Positions 1 through 8,731 of a DNA stretch of 64,000 nucleotides are shown piece after piece. Positions within the stretch are counted from its first letter, which is position 1. The number at the start of each line of letters is the position of its first letter. Both the position numbers and the translations under genes were made by a program. Source of the stretch: Pseudoalteromonas sp. NC201 (GTDB lineage Bacteria > Pseudomonadota > Gammaproteobacteria > Enterobacterales > Alteromonadaceae); the NCBI RefSeq assembly GCF_002850255.1, contig NZ_CP022522.1:1797125-1861124 (forward strand), given 5' to 3'. Under the pieces are notes generated by a model. It saw nothing but the letters and a program-made list of their open reading frames with translations, made no database searches and had not been told where the DNA came from.

Positions 1-676
1 GGTTGATTTGCGAGCGAATATGATTGATTGGATGTTGAATAGAGCGATATAAAGCGAAGCCAACGGCGATTAAGCTCACCAATACAATCACAGAAAAAAT
101 AATGAGCAACAACTTTAGTTGGCTAAATTGTTGCTCGGTTTGCTCCACAATACTGAGTGCGACGTCATTTTGTACCTCGGTGAGAGCTTGTAGTGACGAA
201 GTTAACGGATCGAACTTTTCATAGAGTGCAGTAACAAACTGATTTTGTGGAATCGCTAAAAATGTCCCTTGATTTATCGCGCTTTGGAGCGTGGCAATAT
301 GCGTAAATACGGCCTGCAGTTGGAACTCAATGAGTTCAACTTTGACTTGCTCCGCCGTCACCAAATATGTGTTTAGATAGCTTTGCCAGGCGTCGTTCAT
401 GACCCGAGTAGCATCTGCTATTTGCACCAGCACCTCGTCTTTGGAGACCAGCCCTGCACGATACTTATGAAGTATGTCGACAATCTGAATCGCACCATGA
501 TCTGATACTTTTTTTATTTGAATAAGCGGCACAACACGATCGGCGTATAGAGATTCTACTTCTGACTCAAGGTGAGCGTAACGGTTAAAAGCATATCCAA
601 GCAGTAAGGCAAGCGCAATGATGGGAAACACAATTAGCAGCCATAATTTATGGCGAATATTAATTAGCTCTAGCAC
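1..676 (-). CDS. Methyl-accepting chemotaxis protein, N-terminal part (cut by window edge)
   Basis: The minus strand from 676 down to the window edge is open for 225 codons and reads as the sensory half of a chemoreceptor. There is a short cytoplasmic start, a first membrane segment (about residues 10-25), a periplasmic all-helical region of about 160 residues with the spacing of a four-helix-bundle MCP ligand domain, a second membrane segment (about 190-210), and then the RSIQHPINHIRSQI beginning of a HAMP domain. The signalling domain lies outside the window. The start is a GTG at 676, since the frame has a stop at 701-703 and no ATG before the periplasmic domain; the Shine-Dalgarno sequence is weak. 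Ligand unknown. It could also be a sensor kinase with the same input module, because the output domain is not visible. Confidence 0.82.
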   Translation of the reverse strand, partial: MLELINIRHKLWLLIVFPIIALALLLGYAFNRYAHLESEVESLYADRVVPLIQIKKVSDHGAIQIVDILHKYRAGLVSKDEVLVQIADATRVMNDAWQSYLNTYLVTAEQVKVELIEFQLQAVFTHIATLQSAINQGTFLAIPQNQFVTALYEKFDPLTSSLQALTEVQNDVALSIVEQTEQQFSQLKLLLIIFSVIVLVSLIAVGFALYRSIQHPINHIRSQIN

Positions 677-769
677 TACAGATAACTCATTTTTTATATA
701 TCAACTTGAAGTATAAGTGCTGTTGATAATGTCGCCATTTTTCGTGGTGAAAATTAAAAAAGCACAATA

Positions 770-819
770 TGCGACTTGTGTCGCACTTTTTTGTTTGTTA
801 ATGTGTGACATGTGTCGCA
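770..819. promoter_or_regulatory. Tandem BlaI/MecI-type operators
   Basis: Two dyads lie just upstream of the blaI-like gene. Site 1, at 770-785, is TGCGAC-TTGT-GTCGCA with perfect 6-bp arms. Site 2, at 804-819, is TGTGAC-ATGT-GTCGCA with one arm mismatch. They are 34 bp apart start to start, about three helical turns. BlaI/MecI repressors are known to bind dyads of this size, often in pairs, in their own promoters, so autoregulation of the downstream operon is the likely role. The divergent chemoreceptor gene shares this region. Confidence 0.75.
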
Positions 820-834
820 GTTGTGAGAAAAACA

Positions 835-1215
835 ATGAAACCAAACTCAACCGAACTAATCGTTTTAAAGATCCTTTGGCGTGAACAGCCAAGAACGGGT
901 AAAGAAATTCACACAGAAATAGGATCAAAGCTCAGCTGGAGCTATTCATCAACTCGAAAAACCCTAGAGAGAATGTGTGAAAAGGGTTATCTCGCCGAGC
1001 AAATGCAAGGCAATAAAAAAATATACTCAGCTGTCCTTGCTAAGGTACCGACTCTCGCACTTTATGCCCAAGAGTTTGCAAAGCAAATTATGGAGTTGGA
1101 TGAGCCTCTGCCAATCGCTATGTTTTCAGATAGTAAGTTAATTGCAGCGGATGAATTAGATGAATTAGAAGCCATGTTAGATGAGTTAGCTAAGACGCAA
1201 GGTGATAAAGAGTAA
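835..1215 (+). CDS. BlaI/MecI/CopY-family transcriptional repressor
   Basis: A 126-residue winged-helix repressor. The N-terminal half (about residues 1-75) carries the family pattern ELxVLKILW ... TGKEIH ... SYSSTRKTLERMCEKGYL, the DNA-binding winged helix. The C-terminal half ends in an acidic dimerisation helix (DELDELEAMLDELAK), as in BlaI. In the family, such repressors are inactivated by cleavage triggered by an M56 membrane protease, and exactly such a protease is the next gene, 3 bp downstream. The ATG at 835 is preferred over an in-frame GTG at 805, because the latter lies inside the second operator and adds a non-family extension. Likely autoregulated through the dyads at 770-819. 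Confidence 0.9.
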   Translation: MKPNSTELIVLKILWREQPRTGKEIHTEIGSKLSWSYSSTRKTLERMCEKGYLAEQMQGNKKIYSAVLAKVPTLALYAQEFAKQIMELDEPLPIAMFSDSKLIAADELDELEAMLDELAKTQGDKE

Positions 1216-1218
1216 GGT

Positions 1219-2547
1219 ATGGAACTAATATTACTTTCGGTCTTGCTGTGGGTGGCGCTTAGTGGCTTAACGTACGCGCTTGGAGTGAAATTTTCCGCTC
1301 GGTATGTACAGAATAAAGGACTTTGGTGGGGCGTGCTGGCAGTGACTTTTGTGCCTTGGATCCCACTTGAACACATGGAGCAACACAACGCCATTCCAGC
1401 CGTATTGTTTAATGCCAATTTACAACAATTTGCAGAGCCGCTGCTGGCAATGACGAAGCGCACTCAAGTTGCGTCTGACTGGCTAAACCTGACGCTTATG
1501 GCTGTATTTCTGGTCTATTGCGTTGGGCTAATCGCTCATCTTTTGGTACTTGGGCGACAGTATTGGCGAGTAAAACGCCTCTGTAGCACCGCCTCAAAAA
1601 TAAAGCTCGGTGCACGGAGTTGCTATCAATTGCCAATTACTTGCTCTCCTTTTGTGTTCGGACTGTGGCAACCTAAAGTGTATTTGCCGGTGGAATTTGA
1701 CACGCTACCAGAGGCAGAACAGCAAGCACTTATTCTGCATGAGTTAACCCACATAGATAAAGGCGATCACATTGCCGTCGTAATTTGGCGAATACTCGCG
1801 ACGCTTGCTTGGTTTAACCCGTTCATTGCAAAAATGGAACTGGGCTTTATTCGAGCGATGGAATATTGCTGTGATGAGGTGACGATAGCGAAGCACAGTC
1901 TTGAACCTTTGGCTTATAGCAAAGCATTAATGAACTCTTTAAAACGGGCTGCTGCTCCGCCGAAAACGATGAATATGACAGCAAATTTTGCATCTAACTC
2001 TTTGACTTTAGATGATTATAAAAAGCGTTTTAGCGTTATTCTTAAATCTAAAAAGAAGCCAAGTAACCTTGTGTTGATAGGGTTTTTTGTGTTGCTTAGT
2101 TCAGGTTTAGCCTATGGCAATATTCAATGGACAATGGGAACGGCGATGGTCAGTAAAACATGGACATACCCAGTCGTCACACCTGAAATAACATCAAGGT
2201 TTGGGCATATATCGAACTTTCGTCACAATAAAGCACATCAAGGACTGGATTTAGCTGGCGGCGTTGGTGAACCTGCGATGGCGGTTGCCAGCGGTACGGT
2301 CACGATTGCCGATGATAAAACCTTGCCTGAGAATTACGGTAAAGTGGTGTTGATCCATCATGACAATGGTTATCAAAGTCTTTACGCACATCTTGATAGC
2401 ATTGATGTTGAGGTGGGTGAGCAAGTATCGCAAGGAGAAGTGATCGGTACCATAGGTGAAACCGGTCGAGTCACTGGTCCACATCTACATCTAGAAGCTC
2501 TACATAACAACACGCGCATTGATCCGCTGACCTTATTGGAAAATTAA
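1219..2547 (+). CDS. BlaR1-like M56 membrane metalloprotease fused to an M23 peptidase domain
   Basis: 442 residues with an unusual architecture. The N-terminal part (about 1-245) is a BlaR1/MecR1-type M56 unit, with membrane segments near 3-22, 35-50 and 92-112, then the zinc motif HELTH at 174-178 and the downstream glutamate in MEYCCDE (about 214-220). A further membrane segment spans about 284-300. The C-terminal part (about 320-440) is an M23 lysostaphin/LytM-type domain with the full ligand and catalytic set: H340 and D344 (HxxxD), H391 (YAHL), and H422/H424 (HLH). By analogy with BlaR1, the M23 domain takes the place of the extracellular penicillin-binding sensor, so the protein may sense or bind peptidoglycan and cleave the BlaI-like repressor. 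That role is inference; both domain calls are firm. Translationally close to both neighbours (3 bp and 1 bp gaps). Confidence 0.88.
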   Translation: MELILLSVLLWVALSGLTYALGVKFSARYVQNKGLWWGVLAVTFVPWIPLEHMEQHNAIPAVLFNANLQQFAEPLLAMTKRTQVASDWLNLTLMAVFLVYCVGLIAHLLVLGRQYWRVKRLCSTASKIKLGARSCYQLPITCSPFVFGLWQPKVYLPVEFDTLPEAEQQALILHELTHIDKGDHIAVVIWRILATLAWFNPFIAKMELGFIRAMEYCCDEVTIAKHSLEPLAYSKALMNSLKRAAAPPKTMNMTANFASNSLTLDDYKKRFSVILKSKKKPSNLVLIGFFVLLSSGLAYGNIQWTMGTAMVSKTWTYPVVTPEITSRFGHISNFRHNKAHQGLDLAGGVGEPAMAVASGTVTIADDKTLPENYGKVVLIHHDNGYQSLYAHLDSIDVEVGEQVSQGEVIGTIGETGRVTGPHLHLEALHNNTRIDPLTLLEN

Positions 2548-2548
2548 C

Positions 2549-3898
2549 ATGATTAAAAAGCTTTCTATTGCCATTGTAATGATGGCAACTTTTGGCTGCT
2601 CGAAACAGCCCGAGCAGACTCATTCTGTCAATAAAGCGCAAGAGAATACGCTTGTGTCGGTACAAGCAGAACAAGGTCAAGTTGTTGTACTCAATAGATC
2701 CGCTGAAGACTCAGTCACGGCCCAAATCCAAATCACAGAGGAGCTAAAGCCAGTTCAAGATATTCGTTTACTTGAACTTAAATCGGGTGAGAGTTTAGCT
2801 AATCTTTTAAGTGAGTTTGCATTCAGTGACCGCGATAGTTGGCTGGTGGAACAAGCCGTGAGTACGTGGACATCACTGACTAAGCTCAAGGCTGGACAGT
2901 TAATAGAAGCAGAGCTTGTAGACGGACAAGTACAGCTGATCCGCTTTGAATATGCATTTGCACAGGTTATTGAGATTAAAAGAGCGGATGAACAGTGGCA
3001 TGCATCGCTAAGTGAGCTTGAAACCGTCACGCAAACAAAGCGTTTATCGACAAGCATAGATTCTAGTTTTTTTGTGGACGCCAGCAAAATCGGGGTGCCC
3101 AATGATATTATCAATCAAAGTATTGTGGCCTTATCTCACCTTGTTGATTTTCAAAGAGAAGTATATGCCGGCGATCAAATTTATTTTGTATTTCAAGAAC
3201 AGCAGCTTGTGGTTGCCGAAGAGTTACTCAAGCAAATCTCCAAACCTTTAGCATTACAACATGTTGCGCTACTTTCAGGAAAAGAAAAATACCGCTTATA
3301 CCGGTTTACTGATAATGGCGGAACGACCGCTTTTTACCACTCAGATGGTACCCTCGCGCAAAGCTTTCTAATGAAAACTCCGCTTAACGGTGCTCGATTA
3401 TCGTCAAACTTCGGTAAACGTCATCACCCAGTATTGGGCTATACCCGAATGCACAAAGGGATAGATTTTGGTGCGCCTGTTGGTACGCCTATTATGGCAG
3501 CAGGCTCGGGAAAAGTACTCAAAGCTGGGTGGGGCGGCAGCTTTGGTAATCGCGTAGTGTTAGATCACGGTAAAGGCTATCAAACACTTTATGCTCACTT
3601 AAATGGCTTTGCGAACGGTCTCAAGGCAGGGACGCGAGTAAAGCAAGGAGACGTGATTGGCTACCTTGGTAATACCGGCCTGTCGCAGGCGCGTCACTTA
3701 CATTATGAAGTGCATAAAGACGGAAAAGCCATCAATCCACTCACCCTAAAACAACCAAAAAACACTAAGCTAAGTGACACGCAATTTGATGAATTTAGCG
3801 CGCAGGTTGCACAAATTACCACACTGCTCGATAGCGAAAACACAAAGCTAGCTCACCATGATGGACAGTCGGGCCGCATAGGTAATGCCGATGACTAG
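2549..3898 (+). CDS. M23-family peptidoglycan endopeptidase, lipoprotein
   Basis: 449 residues. The N-terminus is a lipoprotein signal with lipobox ATFGC (Cys17). A linker and a MepM/OapA-like substrate-binding region (about 70-270) lead to a complete M23 domain (about 280-400) with H302, D306, H350, H383 and H385. The family cleaves peptide cross-links in peptidoglycan; the lipid anchor places it at the inner or outer membrane facing the periplasm. It begins 1 bp after the stop of the M56-M23 gene, so it is almost certainly co-transcribed with the blaI-like repressor and probably an output of that circuit. A C-terminal tail of about 50 polar residues follows the catalytic domain. Compared with E. 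coli MepM, the architecture is similar but membrane attachment is by lipid. Confidence 0.9.
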   Translation: MIKKLSIAIVMMATFGCSKQPEQTHSVNKAQENTLVSVQAEQGQVVVLNRSAEDSVTAQIQITEELKPVQDIRLLELKSGESLANLLSEFAFSDRDSWLVEQAVSTWTSLTKLKAGQLIEAELVDGQVQLIRFEYAFAQVIEIKRADEQWHASLSELETVTQTKRLSTSIDSSFFVDASKIGVPNDIINQSIVALSHLVDFQREVYAGDQIYFVFQEQQLVVAEELLKQISKPLALQHVALLSGKEKYRLYRFTDNGGTTAFYHSDGTLAQSFLMKTPLNGARLSSNFGKRHHPVLGYTRMHKGIDFGAPVGTPIMAAGSGKVLKAGWGGSFGNRVVLDHGKGYQTLYAHLNGFANGLKAGTRVKQGDVIGYLGNTGLSQARHLHYEVHKDGKAINPLTLKQPKNTKLSDTQFDEFSAQVAQITTLLDSENTKLAHHDGQSGRIGNADD

Positions 3899-5114
3899 TC
3901 CTGAAAGAAATCGCATTAACAGCCTCGACTTTATTCGCGGGATAGCAATCCTATGTATTTTACTTATCAACATCGAAAGCTTTGCCTATCCCAATCCATG
4001 GGGCAGTTACCAATATGGCTTTATGACGGATATAGACAGTGAGGTAAGGTACTGGGTTTATGTATTTGCTCAGGGCAAGTTTTACGGACTGCTGGCGATG
4101 TTATTTGGCGCTGGCCTTACGATTATTCTTCAAAAACAGCCATTTGAATTTGCTATTAAATTAAGTGCGGCAAGGCTAGTGGCTTTATTTATACTCGGTC
4201 TTGTTCATGCTTATTATATTTGGAGTGGCGACATTCTCTATCACTATGCTGTGATAGGAATGATTGCCACCACCATCATATTACTTGGCACCCGGACCAT
4301 CAAAGCCAGCATAGTAATTTGTTTGGCGTTTATGTTAGTTGCAGGTTTTGGCAGAGCAGAGCGCACCATCGCCCAATACGATGGTTACCAAGCAGCACTC
4401 AATGTGGACGAAGCGTCTCGCACACGAGACCAGCAAAAGGCGATTAATCGGTGGCAGAATAAAACCGAACCACGGACACCCACTCATCGTACTTTGGAAG
4501 AAACGCCAAGCTTAACTGAGTATTGGCAGGAAAACTTTGACAGTCCGCAAGTCCACAAAGGTAAGCTGTTTTATTCAAGTATTTTTTGGTCCACGCTAAT
4601 GATGATGCTGATAGGCTCGCAGCTGTTTCAATGGGGATTGTTCTCAAAGACTAAACTTAGCCCATTTGCGGTAGTGGCACTGCTTTGCTTGATTGCGGTG
4701 TCATGTTATGCCACTCAAGCTCGCTATTTTCATTGGCTACAAAGTTCACATATCCCAGTGTTATCTTACGCTAAACAAATGATCATTGTACTTAACCGGG
4801 AGCTGCAAGCGATTGTTTACTTGGTTTTGTTATCTTTACTATATAACCGTTGGTTGCATCGGTTCAAACCCCTTGAGGCGATAAATCAAGTGGGTCGATT
4901 TGCGCTGAGTAATTACATTGGACAGTCACTGTTATTGGTGGTGATATTTTATGGCTTTGGATTACATAATACGCTAAGTCGCAGTGAGCTCTTGTTCTTA
5001 TGGCTTGTGATTATGGCAGTGCAGCTGCTGTTAAATGTGATTTACGGGCGATTCTTTAAGGTGGGACCCGTTGAACGTGTATGGCGCAAACTAACGATTA
5101 CGTTACATGCATAA
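3885..5114 (+). CDS. DUF418 (YeiB-like) membrane protein
   Basis: 409 residues, polytopic. The opening RINSLDFIRGIAILCILLINIESF matches the start of YeiB/DUF418 proteins, and the C-terminal third shows the typical LSNYIGQSLL segment followed by paired hydrophobic helices. Roughly eight to ten membrane segments are visible, with a long soluble loop around residues 165-220. The family resembles membrane acyltransferases, but its substrate is not established. The start overlaps the preceding M23 gene by 14 bp (ATG at 3885; a second ATG at 3891 is equally possible), indicating translational coupling and membership of the blaI operon. A role in envelope modification would fit the neighbours but is inference. 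Confidence 0.85.
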   Translation: MPMTSPERNRINSLDFIRGIAILCILLINIESFAYPNPWGSYQYGFMTDIDSEVRYWVYVFAQGKFYGLLAMLFGAGLTIILQKQPFEFAIKLSAARLVALFILGLVHAYYIWSGDILYHYAVIGMIATTIILLGTRTIKASIVICLAFMLVAGFGRAERTIAQYDGYQAALNVDEASRTRDQQKAINRWQNKTEPRTPTHRTLEETPSLTEYWQENFDSPQVHKGKLFYSSIFWSTLMMMLIGSQLFQWGLFSKTKLSPFAVVALLCLIAVSCYATQARYFHWLQSSHIPVLSYAKQMIIVLNRELQAIVYLVLLSLLYNRWLHRFKPLEAINQVGRFALSNYIGQSLLLVVIFYGFGLHNTLSRSELLFLWLVIMAVQLLLNVIYGRFFKVGPVERVWRKLTITLHA

Positions 5115-5202
5115 TCGACTCGAATTTTTTACAAAGTCGAACTTCATACCTAAGCTAATTTTGACCTAATATTGAAGTCGATACGTTAGCTTGAGGTAAA
5201 GT

Positions 5203-5787
5203 ATGGAAATAGAAATAACACAAGGATGGGACATTGAGTATGCACAAGCGGCTGCTGAGCTTTATGTTGACGCGTTTGGTAGCAAATTCAAAGCTGCAGT
5301 GCCGGATCGCAATAAGCTGATCACTATTATCGCGAAGAGCTTCATCTCAGAATACTCTTTTGCTGCCTTTGCAGACGGCAAGTTAGTGGGGGTTGCGGGC
5401 TTTCAATATGGCAAAGGCGGTTTTACATCGAATATGGGCTTTACTGGACTCATTGATGAATTAGGCTTGCTAGGCGGGGTTAAAGCCGCAGCGGTGTTTA
5501 CCCTATTTGAGCGAAAGCCTGCGCCCAATGAAGTAGTGATGGACGGCATCGCTGTTGCAAAATCGGTCAGAGGACAAGGTGTTGGCACTGCGCTTCTAGT
5601 GGCACTGCAGCGCTACACCAAACAAAGCGGGTTTCACGCTTTACGACTTGATGTAATTGATTCTAACCCCCAAGCAAAAAAGCTTTATATGAGAATGGGC
5701 TTTGTTACCTCCCATCACGAAGATTTTTCTTATCTCAATTGGTTAATCGGTTTTAGCGGGGCAACAACGATGTTGTGGCGTCCATAA
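5203..5787 (+). CDS. GNAT-family N-acetyltransferase
   Basis: 194 residues. The acetyl-CoA binding loop VRGQGVGTALL (about residues 121-132) and the following DVIDSNPQAKKLYMRMGF segment are the classical GNAT motifs A and B. The AUG is preceded by TGAGGTAAAGT, an acceptable ribosome binding site. It stands alone between the DUF418 gene and the methyltransferase. The acceptor substrate cannot be predicted. Confidence 0.87.
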   Translation: MEIEITQGWDIEYAQAAAELYVDAFGSKFKAAVPDRNKLITIIAKSFISEYSFAAFADGKLVGVAGFQYGKGGFTSNMGFTGLIDELGLLGGVKAAAVFTLFERKPAPNEVVMDGIAVAKSVRGQGVGTALLVALQRYTKQSGFHALRLDVIDSNPQAKKLYMRMGFVTSHHEDFSYLNWLIGFSGATTMLWRP

Positions 5788-5903
5788 GACAGGTTTCCTT
5801 TGTTGCTAAAAATAAACGTGAAAGATAAGCAGGCCTTAACCATTTGCTTTTGCTGTGAAGTAACAAGTAAAATGCCGAACTTTACGCATAACCAGACACT
5901 GAC

Positions 5904-6836
5904 ATGACAGCAATAAACCCTGTATCGACCCTCCTTAATCATCTGCAAACCCAAGCAGTACCAAACGAGCTTAGGCGTCTATTTCATGGACGTGGTCGTT
6001 GCTATGAAGGGCTTGAACAAATCACAGTAGATTGGTTACAAGGTCAGCTCTTAGTCTCTTTATTCAAGGAGCACGACGTTGACCTTATTGCGTCGTTAAA
6101 GCAGGCACTATTATCACTTGTGGAGACCGAAGCGTTTAACGGAAAACTCTCTGCTATTTTGCTGCAACATCGTTATTTGCCTGACTCAGATCTCGAGGTT
6201 TTGTATGGTGAATTAACTGCTATGCCTATCGTTGAAGAAAATGGACTTAAATATGGCCTAAAGCTTGGCGTAAAGCAGAACATGGGACTGTTTTTAGATA
6301 TGCGTTTGGGTCGTGAGTTTGTTAAAGCTCAGTCTGCGGGGGCTCGGGTACTTAATCTGTTTTCTTATACTTGTGGGTTTTCTGTTGCGGCAATTGCGGG
6401 CGGAGCTGCCCATGTTGTGAATCTAGATATGGCAAAAGCGGCGCTCAAGCAAGGCCGAGTCAACCACCAACTCAATGAACACGACTTCAGCAAGGTGTCT
6501 TTTTTAGGCCATGATTTGTTTAAATCTTGGGGGAAAGTACGTAAATATGGGCCGTACGACCTAATCGTAATTGATCCGCCAAGCTTTCAAAAAGGCAGCT
6601 TTGCACTGACCAAAGACTATCAACGTATTTTAAGAAAGCTTCCTGAGTTACTTACGCCAAATGCCCAAGTGTTGGCGTGTGTGAATTCTCCCGATGTTTC
6701 AAGTCAATTCCTCATTGATGAAATGACCAGAGAGGCACCAGCGCTTACGTTTGTTGAACGTTTGCAAAACCCACCTGAATTTAAAGACATTGATGAGCAA
6801 AGCAGCCTCAAGTGTTTACGGTTTAAAGCAAGTTAA
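5904..6836 (+). CDS. Class I SAM-dependent methyltransferase (RlmI/RlmK-like, PF10672 type)
   Basis: 310 residues. The glycine-poor motif I is seen as VLNLFSYTCGFSVAA (about residues 147-161) after NMGLFLDMRLGR, an arrangement typical of the rRNA large-subunit methyltransferase group. The catalytic-side motif DPPSF starts at D224. Members methylate 23S rRNA or remain unassigned; the N-terminal PUA domain of RlmI is absent here, so an exact assignment to rlmI or rlmK is not justified. Single-gene unit; start at ATG 5904. Confidence 0.85.
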   Translation: MTAINPVSTLLNHLQTQAVPNELRRLFHGRGRCYEGLEQITVDWLQGQLLVSLFKEHDVDLIASLKQALLSLVETEAFNGKLSAILLQHRYLPDSDLEVLYGELTAMPIVEENGLKYGLKLGVKQNMGLFLDMRLGREFVKAQSAGARVLNLFSYTCGFSVAAIAGGAAHVVNLDMAKAALKQGRVNHQLNEHDFSKVSFLGHDLFKSWGKVRKYGPYDLIVIDPPSFQKGSFALTKDYQRILRKLPELLTPNAQVLACVNSPDVSSQFLIDEMTREAPALTFVERLQNPPEFKDIDEQSSLKCLRFKAS

Positions 6837-6887
6837 TCTATTTTTTAGCACTTTGACTGGATGTAAAAGTGTGGACTAATACAGATA

Positions 6888-6918
6888 ACCATTTAGCATT
6901 GAAAAGCGACCATTCAGC
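6888..6918 (+). promoter_or_regulatory. LytTR-type direct-repeat operator
   Basis: Two near-identical decamers, ACCATTTAGC at 6888-6897 and ACCATTCAGC at 6909-6918, are spaced exactly 21 bp start to start. LytTR response regulators (BtsR, YpdB, AgrA) are known to bind pairs of short direct repeats with this spacing. A partial third copy (CATTCAG) is at 6921. The element lies about 70 bp upstream of the LytS/LytR pair, so autoregulation is the likely role. Confidence 0.6.
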
Positions 6919-6986
6919 AACATTCAGAGTGCTTTTCGACGCCAAATGCGTACCATGAACGTATTCAGTCACTATTTGTATTGATT

Positions 6987-8009
6987 ATGGTCAATCTCAC
7001 ATTGCAGCGAAATGAACAATTCGCAATTTTAGCCATCGTTGCCGCAATAAGTTTTGCTATCAGTCTTACCGATTGGGTGCAGCGGGGCATGTTGTTGTCA
7101 GCAAATATCGCGCTTTCTTCTATTTTGGCGGTTGTGTTCCTCTACTGGTTACCTATGGTGATAAGTTACGTACTCATCATCCGTTTCAAGATAGGCAATT
7201 GGCCGCTGCAATATATCGGCTTTTACGGACTGATGGTAATGGGCTGTTTATGTTGGGGTGTACTCAGAAGTGGAATGTTAAATACCCATGCATTTTCACT
7301 GTTTGAGGCGCTAACCATCGCACTGCCTTGGTCTAGCGGTATTTTTGTGGTGATTAAGTTCTACCTTTCCCAAAAGTTGTTAAAACAAGAAAAACAGCTT
7401 CGCCAACTAGCTGAAATTAAGTTATTACACAGTCAGTTAAACCCGCACTTTATGTTCAATAGCCTCAACACAATTGCAGCCTTTGTACCAAACCAACCAG
7501 AAGCAGCACGGTCTTTGGTTCATAATCTCGCTGCGGTATTAAGATATTCATTAACGCATTCTGTGACAAGCGGAAAAATACCGAGCAAAGTATCCGTTGC
7601 CGATGAGCTAATTGCACTAAATCAATGGTGCGAGATAGAGCAAGGCCGGTTTGGGGATGCGCTTATCATCGACTTTGATATCGACGATGCATTATTGAGC
7701 GAAGTAATACCGCCAATGATTTTACAGCCACTTTTGGAAAATGCAGTAAAACATGGCAACAGTAGGCCGCTTCACATTGATGTATTAATCAAAAAGTTAG
7801 CGAACCAGTTAGTGTTTAAAATCAGTGACAACGGGGTGGGCTTTAAGGAGCAGGACATATTGAGTTCGTCAGATGCGGGACTCGGTCTTTCGATCACGCG
7901 CTCACGGTTAAAGTTAGAAGAAAATGCTGAACTTAGGCTTGGTAACGACATGCACACAGGTGGTGCTGTTGTCAGCTTTTCACTAACACGAGGAGCAAAG
8001 GAATGTTGA
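6987..8009 (+). CDS. LytS/YehU-type sensor histidine kinase
   Basis: About 340 residues. Four or so hydrophobic segments occupy residues 10-125, followed by a short coiled linker (LLKQEKQLRQLAEIK) and the His_kinase domain with QLNPHFMFNSLN, whose histidine near residue 154 is the phosphoacceptor in this family. The HATPase region shows the N box (LLENAVKHG) and G boxes (DNGVGF, GLGLS). ATG 6987 is chosen; a TTG two codons upstream is possible. It overlaps the response regulator by 7 bp, so the pair is co-translated. The signal is unknown. Confidence 0.9.
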   Translation: MVNLTLQRNEQFAILAIVAAISFAISLTDWVQRGMLLSANIALSSILAVVFLYWLPMVISYVLIIRFKIGNWPLQYIGFYGLMVMGCLCWGVLRSGMLNTHAFSLFEALTIALPWSSGIFVVIKFYLSQKLLKQEKQLRQLAEIKLLHSQLNPHFMFNSLNTIAAFVPNQPEAARSLVHNLAAVLRYSLTHSVTSGKIPSKVSVADELIALNQWCEIEQGRFGDALIIDFDIDDALLSEVIPPMILQPLLENAVKHGNSRPLHIDVLIKKLANQLVFKISDNGVGFKEQDILSSSDAGLGLSITRSRLKLEENAELRLGNDMHTGGAVVSFSLTRGAKEC

Positions 8010-8713
8010 ACATTGCCATTGTGGAAGATGAGCAACCAGCCATTGATAAATTAACTGAACAACTTAGCCAGATCACCAAGCACAACTTGGTACTGACTTG
8101 TAACACGCCATTAGTATTTCTTGATACATATCGAGAACTTGCGATAGATATTGTCTTTGTCGATATTAACTTGCCAGAATGCAATGGTGTTACTTTGGTC
8201 GAGAAACTTCAAGGAACGGGGTTTGCAGGTGCGATAATTTTTACCACGGCCTACAGTGAGTTTGCGGTTGAGGCCTTTACGCTCGGCGCGGTTGATTATT
8301 TGCTCAAACCGTATAGTACTGAACGCTTAGCGTTGGCGCTATCAAGAGTCAATCGTGTTATCGCGACAGGATTCGCCGCTACTTTAACGAGTAAGGTGGC
8401 GGGGAAAACCTCACTAATTGATGTCAGCAGTATCGAACTTATCAAGCTAGAATACGGTCAAGCCATTGCGTTTAGTAATGGACAGCAATATCCCATTGAT
8501 GGCTCCCTTGAGGAGATCCAACAGCAATTGCCAACACATTTCTTAAGAGTTCACCGTAATGCCATTGTAAACCAAAGCGCGATAACGGCGTTTGAACGCT
8601 GGGTTACAGGGGGTTACCTTGTCAAGTTGCGAGATAGCAATTTACAAGTTGTGACCAGCCGGGGCGGTGCAAAACTACTCAAACAACAACTGAGCAACAT
8701 AGGGCTCAGCTAA
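8003..8713 (+). CDS. LytR/AlgR-family response regulator (REC-LytTR)
   Basis: 236 residues. The receiver domain (1-120) has the acidic pair near the start (VEDEQ), phosphoacceptor D54 in VDINLPECNG, and the lysine in LLKPY. The LytTR DNA-binding domain (about 135-235) has the characteristic FLRVHRNAIVN segment. A GGAG ribosome site precedes the ATG inside the kinase gene. It should be phosphorylated by the adjacent LytS-type kinase and is the probable ligand of the 21-bp spaced repeats at 6888-6918. Confidence 0.92.
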   Translation: MLNIAIVEDEQPAIDKLTEQLSQITKHNLVLTCNTPLVFLDTYRELAIDIVFVDINLPECNGVTLVEKLQGTGFAGAIIFTTAYSEFAVEAFTLGAVDYLLKPYSTERLALALSRVNRVIATGFAATLTSKVAGKTSLIDVSSIELIKLEYGQAIAFSNGQQYPIDGSLEEIQQQLPTHFLRVHRNAIVNQSAITAFERWVTGGYLVKLRDSNLQVVTSRGGAKLLKQQLSNIGLS

Positions 8714-8731
8714 CTCAAAAAAGGTAATAAA

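Noticed and set aside
805..834. GTG 805 as the blaI-like start
   Set aside because: It lies inside operator site 2 and adds ten residues not expected in the family; ATG 835 has a better ribosome site and the standard N-terminus.
1062..1463. 133-codon minus-strand frame across the blaI/M56 junction
   Set aside because: It spans two real genes on the other strand and has a Ser/Cys-rich, shadow-like composition.
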